NCBI RefSeq assembly: GCF_022539505.1
Contig: NC_061514.1
Location: forward strand, 214,846,837 to 214,910,836
DNA length: 64,000 nucleotides
From: Lolium rigidum
Taxonomy: Eukaryota > Streptophyta > Magnoliopsida > Poales > Poaceae
Direction of reading: 5' to 3'
Shown here piece by piece: positions 22,900 to 34,831 of the stretch. The translations under genes were made by a program, and so were the position numbers. Position 1 is the first letter of the stretch, and every line of letters starts with the position of its first letter. The notes below the pieces were generated by a model. The model made no database searches. It had not been told where the DNA came from and saw nothing but the letters and a program-made list of their open reading frames with translations.

Positions 22900-25580
22900 T
22901 GATACGTCTCAAACGTATCTATAATTTATTATGTTCCATGCTAGTTTTATGACAATACTCACATGTTTTATACACACATTACAACATTATTATGCATTTT
23001 CCGGCACTAACCTATTAAGAAGATGTCTGAAGCGCCAGCTCTCGTTTTGTGCTGTTTTTGGTTTCAGAAATCCTACACAGGAAATATTCTCGGAATTGGA
23101 CGAAACAAACGCCCAGTGGTCTTATTTTTCCATGGAGCTTCCAGAAGACCGAAGAGGATACGAAGTGGGGCCACGAGGCGCCCCAACCATAGGCCGACTC
23201 TGCCCTTCCGCCTACTTAAACTCTCCGTCGCGAAAACCCTATTACCGAGAGCCACAATACGGAAAAAGTTCCAGAGACGCCGCCGCCGCCAATCCCATCT
23301 CGGGGGATTCGGGAGATCACCTCCGGCACCCTGCCGGAGAGGGGAATCATCGCCCGGAGGACTCTACATCACCATGATCGCCTCCGGACTGATGTGTGAG
23401 TAGTTCATCCTTGGACTATGGGTCCATAGCAGTAGCTAGATGGTTGTCTTCTCCTCTTGTGCTATCATGTTTAGATCTTGTGAGCTGCCTATCATGATCA
23501 AGATCATCTATTTGTAATGCTACATGTTGTGTTTGTTGGGATCCGATGAATGTGGAATACTATGTCAAGTTGATTATTGATCTATCATATATGTGTTGTT
23601 TATGATCTTGCATGCTCTCCGTTGCTAGTAGAGGCTCTGGCCAAGTTGATGCTTGTGACTCCAAGAGGGAGTATTTATGCTCGACTAGGACAAAGCCCGT
23701 GCTTCGCTACGGAGCAAATCAGAAGTCTACCCTGGCTTGTTTGTTTGTCGGTTGTTGCCTAGGACACAAACATCGTCATCCTGCTAGGTCCCACCACCCT
23801 TTGGCCAGGTTATATAGTTGTGTTGTACACTCTCTCATTATCCCCATTGCACCCCTCATCCAGAATTTATGATGGGCTAAAACGTAGAGTTTTTAAAACA
23901 AACAATCTTCTTTTCTACAACCGGTTGCTTTTTGTTAAATATTTTTTGATAGAGCAAATTGTTCTTGACATGGTGAGATGCTACTCTAATAACCAAGTAT
24001 CAAGCAGGAATAACAACACAATTCTACTACAACAAAACTGAAATTGACCTAAAAGCTTATGAGGTAATTTTAAAATCGGGAAGTACCCACCCTATCCGTT
24101 TCTCGCCTCGTACCGCCGAGGATTGACGCACTGCTTGCCGAGCTTGCTACGTCGCCGCGTGCGACTGACTATGAAGTTGTTATTATGCTAGAGTCAACTC
24201 CTCGCCGGCGCTTGGAGCCACCGTCTAGTTTGCAGTCATCTGTACGGGACGCTCACCCGTCATCACCGGTAGGATGTGCTCCATGTCCTGGGTCGCCATC
24301 TCAATGTGTATCGTGGTCCGAGAATCTGGGTCATGGGGTACGTGAATGTACTATACTACATTACTATATATTGATGGAGGCACCAAGTGACTGTGATCAA
24401 TTAGTATAGATCAGGCAGTTCAAAAACCTGACTATACTATTGGGATATACTGCAGTACGTACTTGATATTCAGATTAGCAACATCATTGCCAGATCAGAT
24501 CTGGCAAGTAGAGGGCTAAGGCGCAATGTTTGATCGCTCATATAATTTCCTGAAATCACAGGGGCTGAACATCATGATCACCTACAAAACCATATGTGCA
24601 GATTGCTCACTTGCAACTGCTTGCACGAAGTGCTGATCGGTGAGCGAGCATAAACATGGATGACAATTGCGGAGCAAGCAATATTGTATTTGTCCCGTGA
24701 ATCGAAAGCAAGCAGCGAGGTAGCCACCTTAGTAAAAACAGATAGTCCTCTTTAGAAAAAGAAATTAAAAACAAATAGCAAATTCGGAGCTGCATGATCA
24801 AAGCCACCGATTGTAGACGCTAGTGCAGCATTTTTATTGAACGGGTATGCAAACTGATAGCCACCACAATGATTTGTACGATGAAACTCAAAGTAACAGA
24901 CCAGTACCGCATCCATCAAGTTCTGCCATTCAATGTTAGGTGTATTTAACAAATGAACTGGATGAGCCCAGAGAACAGTAGTTTATTCGAACGTTGTCAT
25001 TCTTTCCCTAGACATGCGATTCACTCGGATTTTCACTGGGATGGGTATTTGTGGAGTCCGGTGGTACCGATTTACACAGTTCAGTAAACCCATAGCAGTA
25101 AGAGCCACACACGAAATCGAACTGCAGAATGCTGAGCGTAGACCACCATCAGAACATGACGAGCACAAGTCGGCTACAACGCGTTGAGGCTTGACAGAGT
25201 CAACCTCGCGGTCGCGGGCATGACAGAACGGAGCTTCCTAGAACTCGGTGACACGCCTCTCCTCCTGCTCTGCATGAGGCGCTAACGGCATCTGCGTGTG
25301 CGCGCTCGCACGTCACGGGGCTAAGTTGTGTCCTGTCTCTGATCAAGAAGCACGAATCGGATGCAATCTCAATGACTCCTTCTACCTCTCCACTCCCAAC
25401 AGCCATGTATGATATCCCTGGGGTTGCGCTGCACTACACTCCTTCACCAACAACCTTCACGTGGCCTTCATCTCCTACTGGTTCGATAAACCTTGGTTTC
25501 TTACTGAGGGAAACTTGCTGTTGTACGCATCACACCTTCCACTTGGGGCTCCCAACGGGCGTGTGCTTTACGCGTCATCA
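22900..25580 (+). mobile_element. Element D, 5' LTR, with internal replacement
   Basis: It starts TGATACGTCTCAAACG in the transposase exon and ends CATCA just before a primer site, in the same family as B and C but on the plus strand. TGAAC (22895-22899) is the left target duplication candidate. The match to LTR C runs to 23684 and resumes at 25414. In between, roughly 700 bp of LTR is replaced by 1.7 kb of other DNA. The 3' LTR of D is not in the window. Confidence 0.88.
23685..25413. other. Unidentified 1.7-kb insert in the D LTR
   Basis: It begins with a stretch containing GCCCGTGCTTCGCTACGG, a kind of sequence seen near ends of several grass DNA transposons, and then contains GC-rich patches (about 24090-24330 and 25150-25340) that look like fragments of coding DNA. 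No domain is recognisable in any frame and no inverted repeats or flanking duplication were found. A deletion plus filler, or a captured-fragment transposon, are both possible. Confidence 0.5.
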
Positions 25581-25591
25581 AGCTAAATTTC

Positions 25592-25609
25592 TGGCGCCGT
25601 TGCCGGGGA
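25592..25609 (+). other. D primer binding site (Asp tRNA type)
   Basis: TGGCGCCGTTGCCGGGGA, 11 bases after the LTR end, identical to that of BC. Confidence 0.93.
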
Positions 25610-25788
25610 GATCAAGACACGCTGCAAGGGGAGTCTCTCACATCCAATCTCTTTACTTTGTTTTTGTCTTGCTTTACTTAACTTTATTTACTGTTTTGTT
25701 TGCTTTCTCTATATCAAAAATACAAAAAAATTAGTTACTTGCATTTACTTTATTTAGTTTTCTTTACTTATTTTTATTACTCGCTAAA

Positions 25789-26194
25789 ATGGGTACTCCT
25801 GAGAATACTAAGTTGTGTGACTTCACTAGCACAAATAATAATGATTTTATATGCACTCGCTATTGCTCCACCTCGCTACTACAAGCAGAATTTTATGAAA
25901 TTAAACCTGCTTTACTAAATCTTGTTATGAGAGAGCAATTTTTCGGTGTTAGTTCTGATGATGCTGCTGCCCATCTTAATAATTTTGTTGAACTTTGTGA
26001 AATGCAAAAGTATAAGGATGTAGATGGAGACATTATAAAACTGAAATTGTTTCCTTTCTCCTTAAGAGGTAGAGCTAAAGATTGGTTGCTATCTTTGCCT
26101 AAAAATAGTATTGATTCATGGACTAAATGTAAAGATGCTTCCATTGGTAGATATTATCCTCCTGCTAAAATTATATCTTTGAGAAGTAGCATAA
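25789..26194 (+). pseudogene. gag: D gag, first half
   Basis: ATG at 25789 starts a gag almost identical to those of A and BC (GTPENTKLCDF, FGVSSDDAAAHLNNFV, LRGRAKDWLLSLP). It is open over 135 residues until Tekay1 interrupts it within the codons for SSIM. The second half is at 49678-49942. The target duplication CATAA lies at 26190-26194 and 49673-49677. Confidence 0.92.
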
Positions 26195-27701
26195 TGTAAT
26201 GTCCCAGGTTTAGAGGCGATCGAGGGGTAGATTTTAGAAAGGGATGTGCATTGCATCGTAAATTCTGGGGAAATTTCGCGCTTTTAAAACAAAACTGCAT
26301 CGAAGGGGGACAAGTTTCTCTCTCGACACCTTACAGGGTTAGGGTTTCGAGAGTGCGATAAACTTGCTTCTCACCTAACTAAATTAGGGTTTTGAGAAGA
26401 GAGGAGAGTATTGCATTATAATTTAAGTTGCATGATTGAATTCAATTTTAAGTTGCATGATTGAATTCAAACCTAAGTGGAATTTGAATTTCAAATTCAA
26501 ACATTAAATAAATACCCATAATTCAATTATGAGGAAATTCATTAAGTAAATCATAAATAATACACATTATGAATAATACAAATAATAAGTAAAGCTCATT
26601 AGAGAAAACCTTGAGCTTTATTGATAACAACACAAGATACATTGTCTTTACAATATTCAGAAATTGAAATATAAAAGATTACAACACATTACATGAATTG
26701 AATAATGGAAAATAAAATAGGAAAAATAAAGAAAGATTACAACTTAATGAAAATTTCCTAAACTACAAGTTAATCTTCATGAAATTTTGGATCTAGATGA
26801 TCTTGTACTTCATCTTGATTATCTTGTAGTTCCCTGCACACAAACACAACAAGCACAAGTTATGCCAAGTGGCATATAGCCACTTGGCAGGTTAGAAATA
26901 AAATGGAATTGGAGAGGATATGATCAACTCTGCCGAGCTGATCCTCTCACAGCCAAGTACCAAGCCAGATGCCAAGCATCTAGCACACACACACAGCTAG
27001 ACTGCTCACAAGGCAGTGTGCATGCAGCACAACACACACACAGGTCTGTGTGTCACCAAGTGTGGCCAGGCCTTGTTGTCGACCAGGAGAGCAAAGCCAG
27101 GGAGGTATAAAACCTTTTCCACAGAAAACCCTAGCTCATTCATCGACAAGCAGCAGGGTAAGCCACCAGATAGCAAGAACACTTAGAACAGGAAGAACTC
27201 ATAGCCAGCAACACCATCCAGAAACAGCTCTATCAAAGAACTGTTTTCTGTTGAGCATCAAACCATGAAGTAGAGCAAGCACAAGCCACTAGGAGGAGCA
27301 GGGCAAGCACTGAAACCAACCAGAAGCCATCCTCTACATCAGCACATAAATCACTAGGAGCTGGAGTGAGGTATACCAATAAATCATGAGCAAGCAAGGT
27401 TTTGCTCATACTAATCCAGCATATGCATAAGTCACAGAAGCAAAAGAGGGTAGAACCCTGCTTGTATCATCATCTGGCTACCCAGCCATTTGGTGCAAGA
27501 AAATGAACAATAACCAGAAGGAAGCCATCCAGGGAACACTGGTTGTGTCAGCACAGTGACACAACCAGATAAATCCAACAAGGATTTAGTCCCTATCTAG
27601 CCACACAGATTCACTAAGCACCCTACAGCTAGCTAAACCATCAGACAGATAGACCATATGAGGTCTATTCTTGTTTGTCAACAGCAAAGCTCCCTGGAAA
27701 T
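26195..27701 (+). repeat. Tekay1 5' LTR, first segment
   Basis: It starts TGTAATGTCCCAGG and matches the first 1.5 kb of the 3' LTR until E interrupts it (target duplication GAAAT, 27697-27701). It holds a TATA box (tataaaac, about 27106) followed by an aaccctag leader start, a plausible sense promoter. On the minus strand, 26833-26617 looks like the last exon of an antisense gene. Confidence 0.93.
27106..27113 (+). promoter_or_regulatory. Candidate sense TATA box of Tekay1 LTR
   Basis: TATAAAAC in a gggaggtataaaacc context, conserved in the 3' LTR near 45468. Transcription from here would give a leader of several kb before gag. Confidence 0.45.
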
Positions 27702-29217
27702 TGATGACCCACAAGTATAGGGGATCGCAACAGTCTTCGAGGGAAGTAAAACCCAAATTTATTGATTCGACACAAGGGGAGGTAAAGAATACTTATAAGC
27801 CTTAACAACTGAGTTGTCAATTCAGCTGCACCTGGAAAAGCACTAGCAACAGGGGTGATGTGAAAGTAGCGAGTAATATGAGAGCAAGTAGTAACAGATA
27901 ACACAGCAGCAGTAATAGTAGTATGAGAGCAATGGCACCAGAAAACAGTTGACATGTAGAACAAGTATATGATGATGAAAGATGGACCGGGGTTCCCAGC
28001 TATCTACACTAGTGGTAACTCTCCAATAACAAGTGTTGGGTGAACAAATTACAGTCGGGAAATTGATAGGATTGAAATAGAATTAAGACAGAATATCAAG
28101 ATCATTAATCATGTAGGCATGTTTTCCAATAATAGTCGTACGTGCTCGCAATGAGAAACTTGCACAACATCTTTTGTCCTACCAGCCGGTGGCAGCCGGG
28201 CCTCAAGGGAAACTACTGGATATTAAGGTACTCCTTTTAATAGAGTACCGGAGCAAAGCATTAACACTCCGTGAAAACATGTGTCCCTCACATCAACGCC
28301 ATCCCCTCCGGTTGTCCCGATTTCGTCACTTCGGGGCCATTGGTTCCGGACAGTGACATGTGCATACAACTTGTAGATACAATCTAAGCAATAAGTATAG
28401 AGCTCAAATCTAAGATCATGGCACTCGGGCCCTAGTGACAAGCATTAAGCATAACAAGATTGCAGCAACAATAACTTCATAAACTTTGTAGATAGACAAT
28501 CATAATGTAACAATCCATCGGATCCCGACAAACACAACACCGATTACATCAGATGAATCTCAATCATGTAAGGCAGCTCATGAGATCATTGTATTGAAGT
28601 ACATGGGGGAGAGAATACCAACTAGCTACAGCTAGAACCCGTAGTCCATGGGGGAACTACTCACGGAGCATGATGGAGGCGATGGCGTTGATGGAGATGG
28701 CTTCCGGGGGCACTTCCCCGTCCCGGCAGGGTGCCGGGACAGAGACTTCTGTCCCCCGAATTGGAGTTTCGCGATGGCGGTGGCGCCCCTAGAGTCTTTC
28801 TGGAGTTTCGTCAAGAGTTACGGTGTTTTTAGGTCGAAAGGGATTTTATAGGCGAAGAGGCGGCGCAGGGGGGCACCTGGGGGCGCCACACCACAGGCCG
28901 GCGCGGGCCCAGGCCAGGCCGCGCCGCCCTATGGTGTGGTGGCCCTCCGGCCCCTCTCCGACTCTTCTTCGGTGTTCTGGACGCTTCGGGGAAAAATAGG
29001 AGGTTTGGTCTTCGTTTCGTCGAATTCGAGAATATTGCCCGAACAGCCTTTCCGGAACCAAAAACAGCTAGAAACAGAACCGGCACCGTGGCATCTTGTT
29101 AATATGTTAGTTCCGGAAAATGCATGAAATCATCATAAAGTGCAAGCAAAACATGTAAGTATTGTCATAAAACAAGCATGGAACAACAGAAATTATGGAT
29201 ACGTTAGAGACGTATCA
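27702..29217 (-). repeat. E 3' LTR
   Basis: 1516 bp from TGATACGTCTCTAACG (29217, minus) to the TGATGACCC end at 27702. Most differences from the other LTR lie at CAG/CTG contexts (for example 28866 against 34472). Confidence 0.95.
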
Positions 29218-29233
29218 AGCATCCCCAAGCTTA
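29218..29233 (-). other. E polypurine tract
   Basis: CTAAGCTTGGGGATGCT on the minus strand, directly before the 3' LTR. The motif recurs internally at 30968-30983 and 31026-31041. Confidence 0.85.
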
Positions 29234-31668
29234 GTTCCTGCTCGTCCCGAGCAGGTAAACGATAAAAAGAATAATTTCTGTAGTGACATGCTACTTACAT
29301 AACCTTGATCATACTATTACAAAGCATATGAAATGAATGAAGTGACTCAAGGCAATGATCTATAGTTGCTAACAAATAGATAACATATAGCAAAACTTTT
29401 CATGAAGAGTACTTTCAAGACAAGTATCAAAAGTCTTGCACAAGAGTTAACTCATAAAGCAATAAGTTCAAAGTAAAGGCATCGAAGCAACACAAAGGAA
29501 GATATAAGTTTCAGCGGTTGCTTTCAACTTGCAACATGCATATCTCATGGATAATTGTCAACATAAAGTAATATGATGAATACAAATAAGCAAGTATGTA
29601 AGAATCAATGCACAGTTGACACAAGTGTTTGCTTCTAAGATGGAAGGAAGTAGGTAAACCGACTCAACATAAAGTAAAAGAATGGCCCTTCAAAGAGGAA
29701 AGCATCGATTGCTATATTTGTGCTAGAGCTTTGGTTTTGAAAACATAAAGAGAGCATAAAAGTAAAGTTTTGAGAGGTGTTTGTTGTTGTCAACGAATGG
29801 TAGTGGGCACTCTAACCCCCTTGCTAGACAAACCTTCAAGAGCGGCTCCCATGAATTATTTTTATTTTTGGGTGGCACTCCTTCCAACCTTTCTTTCACA
29901 AACCATGGCTAACCGAATCCTCGGGTGCCTGCCAACAATCTCATACCATGAAGGAGTGCCCTTTTATTTTAGTTTTATTATGATGACACTCCTCCCAACC
30001 TTTGCTTACACAAGCCATGGCTAACCGAATCCTTCGGGTGCCGTCCAACAATCACATACCATGGAGGAGTGTCTATTTTTGTTAATTAATTTGGGACTGG
30101 GAATCCCATTGCCAGCTCTTTTTGCAAAATTATTGGATAAGCGGATGAAGCCACTAGTCCATTGGTGAAAGTTGCCCAACAAGTTTGAAAGATAAACACC
30201 ACATACTTCCTCATGAGCTATTAAACATTGACACAAATCAGAGGTGATAAATTTTGAATTGTTTAAAGGTAGCACTCAAGCAATTTACTTTGGAATGGCA
30301 GGAAATACCACATAGTAGGTAGGTATGGTGGACACAAATGGCATAATGGTTGGCTCAAGGATTTTGGATGCACGAGAAGCATTTCCTCTCGAGTACAAGG
30401 CTTAGGCTAGCAAGGTTATTTGAAGCAAACACAAGTATGAACCGGTACAGCAAAACTTACATAAGAACATATTGCAAGCATTATAATACTCTACATTGTC
30501 TTCCTTGTTGCTCAAACACTTTTACTAGAAAATATCTAGACCTTAAGAGAGACCAATTATGCAAACCAATTTCAACAAGCTCTACAGTAGTTCTCCACTA
30601 ATAGGCTTAGACTACATGAAAAAAACTTAATCATGATCTACTTGAGAGCTCAAAACAATTGCCAAGTGTCAAATTATTCAAGACATGATGAGGCATTTTC
30701 TGTTTCCAACCAAATATAAATAAGTGCAATAGCTTCCAACTTTTATCATTGAACATTAAAAGTAAAACGAAGAACACGAGTGTTCATATGAAAAAGCGGA
30801 GCGTGTATCTCTCCCACACAAGGATTGCTAGGATCCGAATTTATTCAAACATAAACAAAAATAAAAGCACACAGACGCTCCAAGTAAAGCACATATGATG
30901 TGACCGAATAAAAATATAGTTTCAATAGAAGAAACATGATAAGTTGATGAAGAAGGGGATGCCTTGGGCATCCCCAAGATTAGACGCTTGAGTCTCCTTG
31001 AAATATGCAGGGATGAATCACGGGGGCATCCCCAAGCTTAGACTTTTCACTCTTCTTGATCATATATCATCCTCCTCTCTTGACCCTTGAAAACTTCCTT
31101 CACACCAAACTTCTCACAAACTTCATTAGTGGGGTTAGTACTCAAAAAAATTGAATCCACCTTGGTCCTGTAGTGGCACATTGCAAGAAGTCAATAAAAC
31201 ATTAGCTACAGCCCTCTACGTCTAGAAAACCTCGCTTAAAGTCCACAAGAGACAATGCAAAAAAACAGAGACAGAATCTGCCAAAACAGAACAGCCAGTA
31301 AAGACAAATTTTAATAAAATACTTCCGTTGCTCAAATCAGAAAACTCAAAACTAATGAAAGTTGCGTACATATCTGAGGAACACGCACGTAAATTGGCAT
31401 ATATTTCTGAGTTACCTACAGAGAAAACATCCCAGATTCGTGACAGATAGAAATCTGTTTCTGCGCAGAAATCCAAATCTAGTATCAACCTTCGATTAGA
31501 GGCTTCACTTGGCACAACAAAACACAAAACTAAGATAAGGAGAGGTTGCTACAGTAGTAAACAACTTCCAAGACACAAATATAAAACAAAGTACTGTAGC
31601 AAAATAACACATGGGTTATCTCCCAAGAAGTTGGTTTCTTTATAGCCATTAAGATGGGCTCAGCAGTT
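29234..31668 (-). other. E 3' noncoding internal region
   Basis: Collinear with 15283-17830 of BC; no ORF of note. An E-specific insertion at about 29770-30080 contains two copies of a unit of about 120 bp. The shared part ends near 31635, where the coding halves of the two elements diverge. Confidence 0.8.
29850..30080. repeat. Direct repeat of about 120 bp in E
   Basis: Two neighbouring copies share ccatggctaaccgaatcc, a cgggtgcc block, ccaacaatc and catacca. The unit is absent from the matching region of BC. Confidence 0.7.
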
Positions 31669-33036
31669 TTAATGATGCACTCGCAGAAAGTAGTATTTGA
31701 AGCAAAAGAGAGCATCAAGTGGCAAATCCAAAACACATTTAAGTCTAACATGCTTCCTATGCAAAGGAATCTTGTACACAAATAAATTCATGAAGAACAA
31801 AGTGACAAGCATAAGAGGATAAAACAAGGATAACTTCAAAAATTTCAGCATATAGAGAGGTGTATTAGTACCATGAAAATTTCTACAACCATATTTTCCT
31901 CTCTCATAATAATTTTCAGTAGCTTCATGAACAAACTCAACAATATAGCTATCACATGCAGCATACTTTTCATGATTTCCAAACACATAATTTTTATCAA
32001 GTTCAAGAATAGTGGAATTAAAGCTTTCAAACTTACTTTTATTAATAATATAACAAGGTAGTTGATCAATCTCAATAGATATGGGACTCATAGAATAAGT
32101 CAAGAACTCTCCAATCCCATTTTCATTAGTAGTACAATTAATATTATCAAGTAACATAGGACCATCATCTAGAGCTTTATCATAGACATTTGCCAAACAA
32201 AATTCTTTAGTACCATGCATTTCGACATCGGGCACAAACAAAGCATTATCATAAGATTTATCAAAGTAGCATGGATTATCATAGATAACAGTAGCATAAT
32301 CATTCTCACAAGTATTACTCATAGGTACTATTTCAAGAGAATCCACAGGAACATAACATTCAACCTCTTTCGGTAAGCATGGAGGACAATCAAATAGTGT
32401 AAGAGATAAAGAGTTACTCTCATTAGAAGGTTGGCATGGGTAGCTAATCCATTCTTCCTCTTTTTGTTCGTCGCTCTCCTCTTCTTTTTCATCCAATGAG
32501 CTTTCAGGTTCATCAATTTCCTCCTCTTTTTCATCCAATGAGCTTTCAGGTTCATCAATTTCTTCTTCCACCGGTTCCTGCAAATTGTGAGTGCATTCTT
32601 GTGCATTAATGTGTCTCTCTTTATAATCAAGGATATAAGGATTCCTACTGTAGCATTCTATGCAAGAATTAAGGATAGTAGAGACATAATCTTTAAGGCC
32701 CTTACAAACAACACAAGTTTCATAATTCTCAACCATGAAGGATTCTATCTCGGAGGCTCCCATAAATAAGACAAATTGTTCTACCTCTTCGAACCCATAA
32801 TGAATATAGCAATTCCGATTATAGTTCTTAATTAAAAATTCCTCACTAAAGCCACATTTAAATTTAAGATGTTTAGTATCATGTTGAGAGCAACAATTTA
32901 TATTATGGCGTTCAAGCAAGATTTTAGCAATTGTATTCAATTTTTCTATCATAGCACTCATTATTTTACCAGTTCTTGATTCTCTATAACAATTATAACA
33001 TTCTATAAGCTCCAAGTAGGTTGTAGGTTCTCCCAT
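31669..33036 (-). CDS. Uncharacterised 455-residue protein of element E
   Basis: Intact ORF starting MGEPTTYLEL at 33036, about 270 bases after the primer site, where gag would normally lie. It has no zinc knuckle, protease or polymerase motif. The N-terminal 150 residues are Cys-rich. Residues about 155-195 are strongly acidic with two exact copies of EEEIDEPESSLDEK encoded by a 42-bp tandem duplication (32478-32561). The middle has repeated Tyr/Asp/Asn-rich segments (YDNPCYFDKSYDN). Near residues 395-425 is a hydrophobic stretch (FYPLMLVTLFFMNLFVY) that could cross a membrane. An open frame of this length in a nested copy suggests recent selection. An envelope-like role is a guess; I know similar hypothetical proteins in wheat annotation but no function. 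Confidence 0.75.
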   Translation of the reverse strand: MGEPTTYLELIECYNCYRESRTGKIMSAMIEKLNTIAKILLERHNINCCSQHDTKHLKFKCGFSEEFLIKNYNRNCYIHYGFEEVEQFVLFMGASEIESFMVENYETCVVCKGLKDYVSTILNSCIECYSRNPYILDYKERHINAQECTHNLQEPVEEEIDEPESSLDEKEEEIDEPESSLDEKEEESDEQKEEEWISYPCQPSNESNSLSLTLFDCPPCLPKEVECYVPVDSLEIVPMSNTCENDYATVIYDNPCYFDKSYDNALFVPDVEMHGTKEFCLANVYDKALDDGPMLLDNINCTTNENGIGEFLTYSMSPISIEIDQLPCYIINKSKFESFNSTILELDKNYVFGNHEKYAACDSYIVEFVHEATENYYERGKYGCRNFHGTNTPLYMLKFLKLSLFYPLMLVTLFFMNLFVYKIPLHRKHVRLKCVLDLPLDALFCFKYYFLRVHH

Positions 33037-33278
33037 AACAGCAGTTTTTAATTTTTTGGTTTTTCAAATTTTTATGGATTTTTGGATATATAGGAAAAGT
33101 AAAACAAAACTGAAATAAACTAGACAAAAGTAAACTAAGCAAACTAATACTAGACAGAAATAAACTAAGCACAAATAAACTAGACAAAAGTAAACTAAGC
33201 AAAACAAAATAAAGTAAAACAAAAACAGCGAGAGAGGTAGAGTGTACTCCCGGGTGAACTTATGAGTAGAGCTATGCC

Positions 33279-33296
33279 TCCCCGGCAACGGCGCCG
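33279..33296 (-). other. E primer binding site (Asp tRNA type)
   Basis: The minus strand reads CGGCGCCGTTGCCGGGGA, 12 bases inside the 5' LTR. Only the first base differs from the BC and D site. Confidence 0.9.
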
Positions 33297-33308
33297 TGAA
33301 AATAGTCT

Positions 33309-34826
33309 TGATGACCCACAAGTATAGGGGATCGCAACGGTCTTCGAGGGAAGTAAAACCCAAATTTATTGATTCGACACAAGGGGAGGTAAAGAATACT
33401 TATAAGCCTTAACAATCGAAGTTGTCAATTCAGTTGCACCTGGAAAAGCACTAGCAACAGGGGTGATGTGAAAGTAGCGATAATATGAGAGCAGTAGTAA
33501 CGAGTAACACAATAGCAGTAATAGTAGTATGAGAGCAATGGCACCGGAAAACGAGTTGACATGTAGAACAAGTATATGATGATGAAAGATGGACCGGGGT
33601 TCCCAGCTATCTACACTAGTGGTAACTCTCCAATAACAAGTGTTGGGTGAACAAATTACGATCGGGCAATTGATAGGATTGAAATAGCATTAAGACAGAA
33701 TATCAAGATCATTAATCATGTAGGCATGTTTTCCAATAATAGTCGTACGTGCTCGCAATGAGAAACTTGCACAACATCTTTTGTCCTACCAGCCGGTGGC
33801 AGCCGGGCCTTAAGGGAAACTACTGGATATTAAGGTACTCCTTTTAATAGAGTACCGGAGCAAAGCATTAACACTCCGTGAAAACATGTGTCCCTCACAT
33901 CACCGCCATCCCCTCCGGTTGTCCCGATTTCTGTCACTTCGGGGCCATTGGTTCCGGACAGTGACATGTGCATACAACTTGTAGATACAATCTAAGCAAT
34001 AAGTATAGAGCTCAAATCTAAGATCATGGCACTCGGGCCCTAGTGACAAGCATTAAGCATAACAAGATTGCAGCAACAATAACTTCATAAACTTTGTAGA
34101 TAGACAATCATAATATAACAATCCATCGGATCCCGACAAACACAACACCGATTACATCAGATGAATCTCAATCATGTAAGGCAGCTCATGAGATCATTGT
34201 ATTGAAGTACATGGGGGAGAGAATACCAACTAGCTACAGCTAGAACCCATAGTCCATGGGGGAACTACTCACGAGCATGATGGAGGCGATGGCGTTGATG
34301 GAGATGGCTTCCGGGGGCACTTCCCCGTCCCGGCAGGGTGCCGGGATAGAGACTTCTGTCCCCCGAATTGGAGTTTCGCGATGGCGGCGGCGCCCCTGGA
34401 GTCTTTCTGGAGTTTCGTCAAGAGTTACGGTGTTTTTAGGTCGAAAGGGATTTTATAGGCGAAGAGGCGGCGCGAGGGGGCACCTGGGGGCGCCACACCA
34501 CGGGCCGGCGCGGGCCCGGGCCGGGCCGCGCCGCCCTATGGTGTGGTGGCCCTCCGGCCCCTCTCCGACTCTTCTTCGGTGATCCGGACGCTTCCGGGAA
34601 AAATAGGAGGTTTGGTCTTTGTTTCGTCGAATTCGAGAATATTGCCCGAACAGCCTTTCCGGAACCAAAAACAGCGAGAAAACAGGAACTGGCACTGTGG
34701 CATCTTGTTAATAGGTTAGTTCCGGAAAATGCATGAAATCATCATAAAGTGCAAGCAAAACATGTAAGTATTGTCATAAAACAAGCATGGAACAACAGAA
34801 ATTATGGATACGTTAGAGACGTATCA
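33309..34826 (-). repeat. E 5' LTR
   Basis: 1518 bp, the partner of 27702-29217. The GC-rich part at 34460-34560 with a nearby TTTATAGG-like box is the likely U3 promoter region on the minus strand. Confidence 0.95.
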
Positions 34827-34831
34827 GAAAT

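Larger units (their letters stand above)
27702..34826 (-). mobile_element. Element E, complete minus-strand non-autonomous Gypsy element (7.1 kb)
   Basis: Two LTRs (27702-29217 and 33309-34826) flank an Asp-type primer site, one long ORF, a noncoding half and a polypurine tract, all on the minus strand. GAAAT lies on both sides (27697-27701, 34827-34831). No gag or pol motif is present. The noncoding half is homologous to that of BC while the ORF is unrelated to the BC gag, so E is a chimeric, dependent relative. It sits in the 5' LTR of Tekay1, whose 3' LTR has the empty site near 46060. Confidence 0.95.

Noticed and set aside
23681..23710. Helitron 5' end at the insert in the D LTR
   Set aside because: The tempting TCGACTAG start is shared with the LTR itself, there is no A-T insertion site, and no hairpin plus CTRR end was found at the other side.
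24185..24409. 74-residue ORF as a real protein
   Set aside because: No domain, no conservation test possible, and it sits in a rearranged block. Described only as GC-rich, possibly exon-derived DNA.
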